Shown piece by piece: positions 16,492-24,169 of a stretch of 64,000 nucleotides of DNA. Under the pieces are notes generated by a model. It saw only the letters and a program-made list of their open reading frames with translations, made no database searches and was not told the origin of the DNA. This DNA comes from DATKIY01 sp963726755 (GTDB lineage Bacteria; Actinomycetota; Actinomycetes; JAHEKZ01). Position numbers and translations under genes: made by a program. The stretch is taken from assembly GCA_963726755.1 (NCBI GenBank), contig CAVSDB010000001.1:186001-250000 (forward strand). The letters are read 5' to 3'. Within the stretch, counting starts at the first letter, position 1; each line of letters opens with the position of its first letter.

Positions 16492-17859
16492 GTGCAGACC
16501 TACGACTCGATTGTCGACCTCATTGGCAATACTCCGCTCGTCCGGCTTCGGCGGGTTGCCGAGGGGATCGCGGCTCCCGTTTACGCAAAGGTGGAGTACC
16601 TAAACCCCGGCGGTTCCGTCAAAGATCGCATCGCGCTTCGCATGATCGATGCCGCAGAACGAGAGGGCTTGCTCAAGCCTGGGGGAACCATCGTCGAACC
16701 GACATCAGGCAACACCGGCGTTGGATTGGCCCTGGTCGCGCAACAACGCGGGTACTCATGCGTCTTCGTCGTCCCCGACAAGGTTTCGAAGGACAAGATT
16801 CGCGTTCTCGAGGCGTACGGCGCCCGCGTTGTGGTCTGTCCGACGGCAGTGCCCCCGGAGCACGCCGACTCGTACTACAACGTCAGCGACCGGCTGGTCG
16901 AAGAGATCCCTGGCGCTTGGAAGCCCAACCAGTACGCGAACGTGCAGAATCCGCTGTCGCACTACGAACAGACTGGTCCCGAACTCTGGGAGCAGACCGA
17001 TGGTCAGATCACGCACTTTGTTGCGGGCGTCGGTACCGGGGGAACGATCACCGGTACTGGTCGTTACTTGAAGGAAGTGTCAGATGGTCGAGTGCAGATC
17101 ATCGGCGCTGATCCTGAGGGTTCGGTGTACTCGGGCGGCACCGGGCGCCCGTATCTCGTCGAGGGTGTCGGCGAGGACTTTTGGCCAACGACGTACGACC
17201 CGTCGATCGTCGACGAGGTCATTGCGGTTTCTGACGCCGACTCGTTCGCGATGACGCGACGACTAGCGCGCGAAGACGGGCTGTTGGTTGGTGGTTCGTG
17301 TGGCATGGCCGCGGTGGCTGCACTGCGCGTTGCGTCGCGGCTAACTGCCGATGACTTCGTCGTCGTGCTGCTCCCCGACTCGGGGCGTGGTTACTTGTCG
17401 AAGGTCTTCGACGATGAGTGGTTGGCGCAGTACGGGTTCTTACCGCAGGGCGATGCGGGTCGGTCAGTGGCTGACGTGTTGCGGAGCAAAGGCGGAACGT
17501 TGCCGCAGTTCGTTCACACCCATCCCAACGAAACTCTGGCCGAAGCGATCGAGATCTTGCGTGAGTACGGCGTATCGCAGATGCCGGTCGTGCAGGCCGA
17601 GCCACCGATCATGGCCGCTGAGGTCGCGGGATCTGTGGTCGAGCGAGATCTGCTGGACGCGTTGTTCGCTGGCCGCGCCCACCTGTCTGATCGCGTGGGG
17701 GATCACATGTCAGAGTCGCTGCCGCAGATCGGGTCGGGTGAGTCGGCCTCGGCTGCCGTCGATGCGCTGCACTCCGCCGACGCTGTACTCGTGCTCGACG
17801 ACGGCAAGCCCGTCGGCGTCCTCACCCGCCAAGACCTGCTGGGCTTCCTCGCCCTCTAA
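16492..17859 (+). CDS. cbs: Cystathionine beta-synthase
   Basis: 455 residues. A PLP-dependent fold-type II enzyme condensing serine with homocysteine to cystathionine, first step of reverse transsulfuration. PLP Lys44 lies in GGSVKDRIALRM; TSGNTG and the phosphate loop GTGGTITGTGRY follow. Residues 320-455 hold two CBS regulatory modules (HTHPNETLAEAIEIL and ALHSADAVLVLDDGKPVGVL), which often bind adenosyl ligands. No N-terminal haem domain is present, as usual in bacteria. metB and ahcY in the window complete the pathway. Confidence 0.95.
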   Translation: MQTYDSIVDLIGNTPLVRLRRVAEGIAAPVYAKVEYLNPGGSVKDRIALRMIDAAEREGLLKPGGTIVEPTSGNTGVGLALVAQQRGYSCVFVVPDKVSKDKIRVLEAYGARVVVCPTAVPPEHADSYYNVSDRLVEEIPGAWKPNQYANVQNPLSHYEQTGPELWEQTDGQITHFVAGVGTGGTITGTGRYLKEVSDGRVQIIGADPEGSVYSGGTGRPYLVEGVGEDFWPTTYDPSIVDEVIAVSDADSFAMTRRLAREDGLLVGGSCGMAAVAALRVASRLTADDFVVVLLPDSGRGYLSKVFDDEWLAQYGFLPQGDAGRSVADVLRSKGGTLPQFVHTHPNETLAEAIEILREYGVSQMPVVQAEPPIMAAEVAGSVVERDLLDALFAGRAHLSDRVGDHMSESLPQIGSGESASAAVDALHSADAVLVLDDGKPVGVLTRQDLLGFLAL

Positions 17860-17871
17860 GGGTTAGAGGGC
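17851..17871. terminator. Bidirectional hairpin containing both convergent stop codons
   Basis: GCCCTCTAA (17851-17859) pairs with TTAGAGGGC (17863-17871) across a 3-base loop. The left arm ends with the cbs TAA and the right arm contains the TAA of the minus-strand Clp-N gene, so one stem could end both transcripts. No long T-run is present. Confidence 0.6.
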
Positions 17872-18337
17872 TTGTTCGGTGAGGTTGGTGAGTTCGGCTT
17901 GGTCGACGCCGGCGAGTTGAAGCGCACGCGGGACAGTTCCCAGCTGCGCACCAAGGATGCCAAGCAGGAGGTGCGCTGGTCGAATCTGACGGTCACCTTC
18001 GGCGGCTCGCACCGCACGCACCATGGCGGCCTTCGACGAAGCGCCGAGTCGCAATCGACGTCGTGGTTGTGGAGTGGACACAGGCAATGTCTCGGTGTCG
18101 ATCGTGACACCAGCAGCGGCCAGGCTCGCGGCGAACTCTTGGGCTAGTGCGGTCTCAATAGCCTCGTGAGAAAGGCCAGCAGAGGTCAGGATGCGCGAGG
18201 CGTCGGTGCGGGATCCGGCGGCGAGCGCGAGCAGCAGGTGCTCGGCCTCAATGAGCTGGTGAGCGGTAGGTGCGCGCCTCGTCTTGGGCTGACTTGACGA
18301 TCAAGCCAGCCTCACGAGTGAATCTGGTGACCATCAT
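17863..18337 (-). pseudogene. Clp N-terminal domain protein, broken by a +1 frameshift
   Basis: Reading from ATG 18337 (or 18334; AAGGAG sits upstream) gives MVTRFTREAGLIVKSAQDEA and then runs into a stop after nine more codons. One base further along, an open frame continues with APTAHQLIEAEHLLLALAAG to the TAA at 17863. Joined near 18271-18278 by dropping one base, the product is about 157 residues with two Clp-N repeats (second: GDRQIRPAHLLLGIL). Such proteins bind ClpC/ClpP substrates or adaptors without an ATPase part. The break may be real decay or an assembly insertion. It overlaps the upstream HTH gene and is clearly its operon partner. Confidence 0.75.
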
Positions 18338-18564
18338 CGTCTCCTTAGGTCGACGCCAGCAGCGATCAGCCGTTGCGCGTGCTTCTTGTGGACTGCCTGC
18401 CGGGTGACACCCAGTGCCTCGGCGACATCGGGCCAGCTCCAGCCCAACCGCATCGCGCGCTCGACTTCGGCGTCCTCGAGTTGGTCAGCCAACCGACGAA
18501 GCGCGACGACCGCCGCCAAGCCTTCGGCAGGGCCTTTCGTCGGATCGATCTCAACGCGTGTCAT
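18334..18564 (-). CDS. Small helix-turn-helix protein paired with the Clp-N gene
   Basis: 76 residues from ATG 18564. The helix-turn-helix is SWPDVAEALGVTRQAVHKKH near residues 43-62, preceded by a helical stretch (LRRLADQLEDAEVERAMRLG). HTH-plus-Clp-N gene pairs are common in actinobacteria. The start codon lies inside a 30-bp palindrome covering a consensus promoter, so autorepression is likely. Its TGA overlaps the ATG of the Clp-N gene. A DNA-binding role is inferred from the motif and the operator. Confidence 0.85.
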   Translation of the reverse strand: MTRVEIDPTKGPAEGLAAVVALRRLADQLEDAEVERAMRLGWSWPDVAEALGVTRQAVHKKHAQRLIAAGVDLRRR

Positions 18565-18610
18565 ATAAGCAACTCTAGTTGCTTATATGAGTTTGTCAAC
18601 CAAAGTTGCT
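18561..18610 (-). promoter_or_regulatory. Consensus promoter overlain by a palindromic operator
   Basis: On the minus strand TTGACA (18599-18594), a 16-bp spacer, TAGAGT (18577-18572) and seven bases lead to ATG 18564: a near-perfect sigma-A, leaderless promoter. The arms TCATATAAGCAACT (18561-18574) and AGTTGCTTATATGA (18577-18590) form a 14+14-bp inverted repeat with a 2-bp centre, covering the -10, spacer and start codon. A further half-site AGTTGCT lies at 18604-18610. Confidence 0.85.
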
Positions 18611-18623
18611 CAGATACAAGACT

Positions 18624-18664
18624 GCGGAAGATTCCGAGTGGCTCTAGCAACCCGAATCTTCCGC
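18624..18664 (-). terminator. Inverted repeat after msrA, possible terminator
   Basis: GCGGAAGATTC (18624-18634) and GAATCTTCCGC (18654-18664) are perfect complements with a 19-nt loop. It lies between the msrA stop and the HTH promoter. There is no T-run on the minus strand, so termination is only probable. Confidence 0.5.
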
Positions 18665-18672
18665 AATGCGAG

Positions 18673-19312
18673 TTAGGCCGGGTACGAGACTCCGGTGTTG
18701 GCGTGGCAGTCGTAGCCGTGCGGGACCTTGGCCAGGTACTGCTGGTGTGGCTCCTCGGCGTAGTAGAACGTCGGGGCCGGGCCGATCTCGGTCGTGATGG
18801 TGCCGAGGCCAGCAGCCGTGACGGCCTTCTGGTACGTCTGAAGTGACTCTTCAGCGATGGCCCGTTGCTCCGGGGTGGTCCAGTAGAGCGTCGAACGGTA
18901 TTGCGTTCCGACGTCGTTGCCCTGACGGAAGCCCTGGGTCGGGTCGTGGGTCTCCCAGAACACTCGCAGCAGATCGAGGTAGCTCACCTTTGCTTGGGTC
19001 GTAGACCACTCGAACCGCTTCGGTGTGACCGGTTCGACCAGTGCAGGTGTCTTCGTACGTTGGGTACGTCGTCGTGCCGCCTTGGTAGCCGACGGCGGTG
19101 GTCCAAACGCCCGGAAGTTGCCAGAACCGACGCTCGGCGCCCCAGAAGCAGCCCATTCCGAAGAAGGCTTCTTCGAAGCCGTCGGGCACTTCGCCAGAAA
19201 GCGGCGTACCGAGCACGGCGTGCTTCTCCGGAACGTCAAAGGTGGGGGACGGGTGTCCAGGGAGCGCTTGGTCCGGCGCGGGCATGGTGGTCTTGGCGCG
19301 ACTGAAGATCAC
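18673..19312 (-). pseudogene. msrA: Peptide methionine sulfoxide reductase A, broken by a +1 frameshift
   Basis: Start GTG 19312 has AAGGAG six bases upstream. The first frame gives MPAPDQALPGHP, the catalytic GMGCFWGAERRFW and GYQGGTTTYPTYEDTC up to VVYDPSK; it then leaves homology. The next frame continues exactly with VSYLDLLRVFWETHDPTQG, VGTQYRSTLYW and the C-terminal YDCHANTGVSYPA. Dropping one A in the AAA run at 18989-18991 restores a normal 212-residue MsrA, which repairs methionine sulfoxide in proteins. All key residues survive, so recent loss or an assembly insertion is more likely than old decay. Confidence 0.85.
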
Positions 19313-19434
19313 TTGTTCTCCTTCTACCCCCATTTTTTTGGGGTGGTGACTATCTCAACTCCGGAGGGGGGACTGCCGATTCCCTGTTGGGACGCCCCAT
19401 GTTGGGGGGTCGTCGACAGGAGGAACCCCCCTAA

Positions 19435-21567
19435 ATGAGAAGTATGCGCGTCCCCGCTCTGGTCTTGGGCGCCCTGCTCGTGGCCTCCTTCGTTGGGCTG
19501 GGTTGGCAGGAGATGCGTGCCGCCCGTGAGGACGTCTCCACACAGAACACCGAGCTTCAATCTGCTGCCGCAACTACTGAGACCCTGCTCACCGAGCAGT
19601 TCGAGCGTTCCGGGGCTTTCGCCCTGGTGACGGCCGCCGACAGCAAATACCTGGCCTACCTCGATCGCCCAGGCACGAACCAGCAGAAGTTCGACGAAAA
19701 CCTCCCCGTTCGTGACCACATCGTCGATGACTTGCAGTACATCCAGACGCTATTTCCCGGCGCGGTCCCGCGATCAGGTTTCGTCGATCTGCGTACGGGG
19801 GAGGAGGTCGCAGAGGTCGTCCGTGGCAACGTGACCCCACCACTCGCACTAGATCCCAAGGCGGCCAACAAGTTGCCGTTCCTCGGCGCTGCCCGATCGC
19901 TGGCGGCCGGCTGGGTCTACCAGTCGTCGCCCTTCTTCTCCAAAGCGACCAACGAGTGGGTTATCGCGAACGCTGCCACGATCGCTGAGGGCGACCAGAA
20001 GGTCGGCCTGGTCTACTTCGAGACTTCGCTGTCGAGTCTGCGAGCCATGGTGCTCGAGCGCGAAGGTAATGCCGTCATGCGCGCAGTTACTGAACGCACC
20101 GGGATGGTGACCATCGACAGCCGGTACTCCCAGGCGTCCGAAACCGACTTCGGTGTTTCGTCCGACAAGACATTCAGTGGGCGGGTTGGAGACTTCGGCC
20201 AGTCGGGCTTGACGACGATCGGCGGTGAACGCATCGCATATGTTCGAATGTCTCCGTCGGACACGCTGCAGATCGTCAATGACAACGACTGGATGCTCAC
20301 GGCGTCAGAACCGGTCGCGAAGAGTGGCTGGGCGCGCATCGCCAACCCATGGTTGCTCGCCCTGCTCGCCTTTGGCCTCCCGCTGTTGGCGTACGCGGGT
20401 ATTTCCTACGTTCGACTGGGTCGACGTAACCGCAACCTCCGAATCCACACCTCATACGAGCGCGACCAACTGTCGGCTCGGTTGAGTGACATGTCGCAGG
20501 CGCTTGATCGGGCGGCGGCCGGCGACCTGGCGGTCGCACTTCCGGTTGACTTCGAGGACGAACGTCTCGCGCAACTTGCGAGTTCGTTCGACAACACCCT
20601 TGATCGCCTCCGGGGTTTGGTTGCGCAGGCCCAACAACACGGCGTTCAGCTCTCGCAAGCTTCGAGTCAACTTCGCGCAACGGCGTCCGAGCAGTCGAGT
20701 TCGGCAACCGAGCAATCAGCGGTTGTGGCGCAGACGACTGCGACGATCGAGGAGTTGGCTGCAACGGCGGCGCAGATCTCTGAGACGGCGTCGAGTGTGG
20801 CTCGGGTAGCTCAGGAGACTTTGGTGTTGACCGACGAGGGTCGGGGTGCGGTGGCTGAGGCGGTGTCGGCGATGGAGTCGATCACGGTGACGGTCGGACA
20901 CATTGCGTCGAGCTCGTCAGGGTTGGGCGACAAGATCGTTGAGGTTGGACAGATCTTGGAGATGATCGACGAACTCTCTGAGCAAACGAACTTGCTGGCG
21001 CTGAACGCGGCGATTGAGGCGGCTAGGGCAGGGGAGCATGGTCGCGGGTTCGCGGTAGTGGCTGCTGAGGTGCGCAAGTTGGCCGAGCGCGCGCAGGAGT
21101 CGACGTCGCAGATTCAGACGATTGTCACCCAGATTCAGGCTCACACCCGCTCGACGGTGGCAGCGTCGGCTGAAGGTGCCGCTGAGGCCGAGCGTGGGGC
21201 GACCAAGGCGGCGGGTGCGGTCGCGGCGTTGGACCGAATCGCGGCCATGGTCGACGAGGCCACCACCGCGGCTGAGGAGATTTCCATCGCGACTCAGCAG
21301 CAACGGTCGGCGTCGGACCAGGTGGTCGTTGCGATGACCCAGGTCTCAGAAGTCTCCCGTCAGTACGCAGCAGGGTCTAAGCAGACGGCCTCGTCCGCTG
21401 CGCAGATCTCGGCATTGTCTGCGGCGATGCAGGATTCGATCTCGACATTCAACGTCGAACGCTCCGAGCACGAGCGTTCCGACCACGAACCGGTCCCCTT
21501 CGAGCACTATGTGGAGTCGGAGATCGAGGACGGCACGAACGAGGGCTCCGAGGTTCCCGTCGGTTAG
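19435..21567 (+). CDS. Methyl-accepting chemotaxis protein
   Basis: 710 residues from ATG 19435 with GGAGGA about 10 bases upstream. Membrane helix 1 is at residues 6-23; an extracytoplasmic sensor of roughly 270 residues (Cache-like length) follows; helix 2 (WLLALLAFGLPLLAYAGISY) is near 305-325; then a HAMP-like linker with AAAGDLAVALPVDFEDERLA, and a signalling coiled coil with the conserved tip EQTNLLALNAAIEAARAGEH. No CheA, CheW or CheY gene is in the window, so its array partners lie elsewhere. It implies a motile or at least taxis-capable cell. The intergenic DNA shared with msrA contains several G- and C-runs (CCCCC-A-T7-GGGG). Confidence 0.93.
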   Translation: MRSMRVPALVLGALLVASFVGLGWQEMRAAREDVSTQNTELQSAAATTETLLTEQFERSGAFALVTAADSKYLAYLDRPGTNQQKFDENLPVRDHIVDDLQYIQTLFPGAVPRSGFVDLRTGEEVAEVVRGNVTPPLALDPKAANKLPFLGAARSLAAGWVYQSSPFFSKATNEWVIANAATIAEGDQKVGLVYFETSLSSLRAMVLEREGNAVMRAVTERTGMVTIDSRYSQASETDFGVSSDKTFSGRVGDFGQSGLTTIGGERIAYVRMSPSDTLQIVNDNDWMLTASEPVAKSGWARIANPWLLALLAFGLPLLAYAGISYVRLGRRNRNLRIHTSYERDQLSARLSDMSQALDRAAAGDLAVALPVDFEDERLAQLASSFDNTLDRLRGLVAQAQQHGVQLSQASSQLRATASEQSSSATEQSAVVAQTTATIEELAATAAQISETASSVARVAQETLVLTDEGRGAVAEAVSAMESITVTVGHIASSSSGLGDKIVEVGQILEMIDELSEQTNLLALNAAIEAARAGEHGRGFAVVAAEVRKLAERAQESTSQIQTIVTQIQAHTRSTVAASAEGAAEAERGATKAAGAVAALDRIAAMVDEATTAAEEISIATQQQRSASDQVVVAMTQVSEVSRQYAAGSKQTASSAAQISALSAAMQDSISTFNVERSEHERSDHEPVPFEHYVESEIEDGTNEGSEVPVG

Positions 21568-21600
21568 TACGCCGTAGCAGTCCGGTCGCCGGGCTGCGGT

Positions 21601-21606
21601 TAGAGT
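21601..21606 (+). promoter_or_regulatory. Leaderless -10 element (TAGAGT) of metB
   Basis: TAGAGT, six bases, then GTG 21613. No ribosome binding site. Confidence 0.7.
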
Positions 21607-21612
21607 CGGGGC

Positions 21613-22752
21613 GTGTCCCACGGATTCGAAACTCTCGCCTTGCACGCTGGTCAGGAGCCTGACGCGCTGACAGGTGCTGTCGTGCCGCCAATCCATCAGT
21701 CGTCGACGTTCAAGCAGGACGGCGTCGGCGGCTTGCGTGGTGGTTATGAGTACAGCCGGTCAGCGAACCCCACTCGCACCGCACTCGAGCAATGCCTGCA
21801 AGCCCTCGAAGTGGGTTCGCGCGGCCTCGCCTTCGCGTCGGGTCTTGCGGCCGAAGACACGGCGCTGCGTGCCCTGTGCTCACCCGGAGACCACGTCGTC
21901 ATCCCCAACGACGCATACGGCGGGACGTACCGTCTCTTCGACCAGGTGGCCAAACGTTGGGGCCTCGACTTCACGCCGGTGCCGCTCAGTGATGTCGCTG
22001 CCGTCCGCGATGCCGTGCGTCCCAACACCACGATGATCTGGGTCGAAACACCAACGAACCCGTTGCTCAACATTGCCGATATCGAGGCCATCGCAACAAT
22101 CGCACGAGACGCGGGTGCGTTACTTGTCGTCGATAACACGTTCGCGTCACCGTACTTGCAAAGACCGCTGACGCTTGGCGCGGACGTTGTTGTGCACTCC
22201 ACGACCAAGTACCTCGGTGGTCATTCAGATGTCGTTGGTGGCGCGCTGGTCGCCAAGGACACCGAAGTCGGCGAACGCCTGGCGTATCACCAGAACGCGA
22301 TGGGTGCCGTTGCAGCGCCCATGGACAGTTGGCTCGTACTGCGCGGCATCAAGACGCTAGGCGTACGGATGGATCGTCACAATGCGAACACTGCTGTGAT
22401 CGTCGATCTCTTGACATCGCATCCGGCGGTTTCGCACGTGTACTACCCGGGTTTGCCCGATCACCCCAACCACGAGGTTGCACAGCGACAGATGAGTGGC
22501 TTCGGCGGCATGGTGTCGTTCCAGGTGGTCGGGGGAGAATCCGCCGCACTCGCTGTTGTTGAGAAGACCGAGATCTTCACGTTGGCCGAGTCGTTGGGTG
22601 GTGTGGAGTCGCTGATTGAGCATCCCGGACGCATGACGCATGCCTCGGTCGCAGGTAGTCCGCTCGAAGTACCTGCCGACCTGGTGCGGCTGAGTGTGGG
22701 AATCGAGACAGTCGACGACTTGGTGGCTGATCTCAAACACGCTTTGGGCTGA
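21613..22752 (+). CDS. metB: Cystathionine gamma-synthase / gamma-lyase
   Basis: 379 residues. Cys/Met-metabolism PLP enzyme, fold type I: FETLALHAGQEPDALTGAVV at the N-terminus, YSRSANPTR, and PLP Lys199 in HSTTKYLGGHSD. ESLGGVESLIEHPGRMTH near the C-terminus is shared by gamma-synthases and gamma-lyases, which cannot be separated by eye. With Cbs upstream, a gamma-lyase role giving cysteine and 2-oxobutyrate is plausible. Mycobacterial metB occupies the same position near cbs. Confidence 0.94.
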   Translation: MSHGFETLALHAGQEPDALTGAVVPPIHQSSTFKQDGVGGLRGGYEYSRSANPTRTALEQCLQALEVGSRGLAFASGLAAEDTALRALCSPGDHVVIPNDAYGGTYRLFDQVAKRWGLDFTPVPLSDVAAVRDAVRPNTTMIWVETPTNPLLNIADIEAIATIARDAGALLVVDNTFASPYLQRPLTLGADVVVHSTTKYLGGHSDVVGGALVAKDTEVGERLAYHQNAMGAVAAPMDSWLVLRGIKTLGVRMDRHNANTAVIVDLLTSHPAVSHVYYPGLPDHPNHEVAQRQMSGFGGMVSFQVVGGESAALAVVEKTEIFTLAESLGGVESLIEHPGRMTHASVAGSPLEVPADLVRLSVGIETVDDLVADLKHALG

Positions 22753-22753
22753 T

Positions 22754-24110
22754 GTGGACGTCGTCTGCGCGGACTTTGGTTCGACGTTCACCAAGGTTGC
22801 GGTCATCCGACTGGAAACTGGTGAGTTACTGGCGACCGGTTCGGCGCCGACCACCGTGGCAACTGATGTCATGAACGGACTCGACGACGCCTTGAAGAAG
22901 GCAGGAACTGCCGAGCATCCGGGCCGGCTGCAAGACGTGCTGGCGTGCAGTTCTGCCGGCGGTGGACTTCGATTGGCGGTTATCGGCTATGAGCGAGCAA
23001 TCACCGCGGAGGCCGGCTACCGCGTCGGCTTGTCGGCTGGCGCACGCGTGGTCCATGTCGCCGCAGGGACTCTCACCGCCGGCTGACGTAACCGCGATGC
23101 TCAAAGATCGCCCTGACGTCGTGCTGCTGGTTGGGGGTACCGACCACGGAAACAGCGAAGTACTGCTGTCGAACGCGCGGACCATTGCCCGCGAGCGACT
23201 CGAGGTTCCCGTAGTAGTTGCTGGAAATATCGAGGTGCAGGGCGAGGTCATGCGCATTCTGCGTCGCGGTGGGGTACCAGCCTCGACAACCAACAATGTG
23301 CTGCCCAAGATCGGTGTGCTCGACCCGTTGCATGCAAGGGAAGCGATCCGCGAGGTCTTTATCGGACACGTCATCGGAGGAAAGCACCTGTCGACGCGCG
23401 CTGACCTCTCGACATTCGTTAGAGCTGCGACGCCGGATGCGGTCCTCGCCGGCGTGGAGTTGCTGGCTGACGGACCTTCCGAAGGCTCCGGTGTTGGAGA
23501 CGTAGTGGTTGTCGATGTTGGTGGTGCGACAACCGACGTCTACTCCGTAGTCACGCCGGACGCTGAGCAGTCTGCGCTGGACCGTGAAGCGGTGGCGACC
23601 ATGTGGCGCAGCCGTACCGTTGAAGGCGATCTGGGAGTGCGCTGGAACGCGGTCGGCATCGTCGATGCGGCCGTGGCCGAGCGACTGGTCGATGACGTCG
23701 AAGCTGCCCAACTCTATGAGGCAGCCGAACGGCGAGTGGCAAATCCGGCACTGCTGCCAACGACTGATGCTGAACGTGGGATCGACCAGCAACTTGCGAC
23801 GTTGGCGGCCACGGTCGCGTTACGCCGTCATGCGCGTCCGCACGAGTCTGGTGCGGTTCGCTACCCAGGCAAGGACTTAAGAAACGTCAAGGTGGTCGTC
23901 GGTTCCGGTGGGGTGCTGCGACACAGTTCTCCAGAAGTCGCGCGAGCGATCGTGGTGGCGGCGATCGGCGATACCGCAGGCGGATGGCGTAACCCCGAGA
24001 GGGCAGCAGTGCGCGTCGATGTCGATTACGTGTTGGCCGCCGCTGGGTTAATGGGTTCGGCCCATCCCGATGCTGCGTGGTCGCTTCTGCAGGCGCGCTT
24101 CGTCGGTTGA
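22754..24110 (+). pseudogene. GlmL/MutL-like ASKHA protein, broken by a +1 frameshift
   Basis: The frame starts at GTG 22754, one base after the metB stop, with CADFGSTFTKVAVIRLETG, a phosphate-1 loop of the ASKHA fold. After VHVAAGTLTA it meets a TGA. The next frame continues with PADVTAMLKDRPDVVLLVGG, NNVLPKIGVLDPLHAR and VVVDVGGATTDVYSV. Removing one base near 23078 yields about 451 residues typical of the GlmL family, named after an accessory protein of adenosylcobalamin-dependent glutamate mutase. No mutase is nearby. All motifs survive, so the break may be an assembly insertion. Confidence 0.8.
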
Positions 24111-24157
24111 TGCACGTTCGTAATACGGTTCCAATGGCATCATGATCGACTCGCACT

Positions 24158-24163
24158 TAGGCT
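24158..24163 (+). promoter_or_regulatory. Leaderless -10 element (TAGGCT) of the amidase gene
   Basis: TAGGCT, six bases, then ATG 24170. No ribosome binding site. Confidence 0.7.
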
Positions 24164-24169
24164 CCCGGT

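Noticed and set aside
18334..18564. HTH/Clp-N as a toxin-antitoxin system
   Set aside because: Neither product resembles a known toxin; Clp-N proteins are protease adaptors, and the pairing is a common actinobacterial one.
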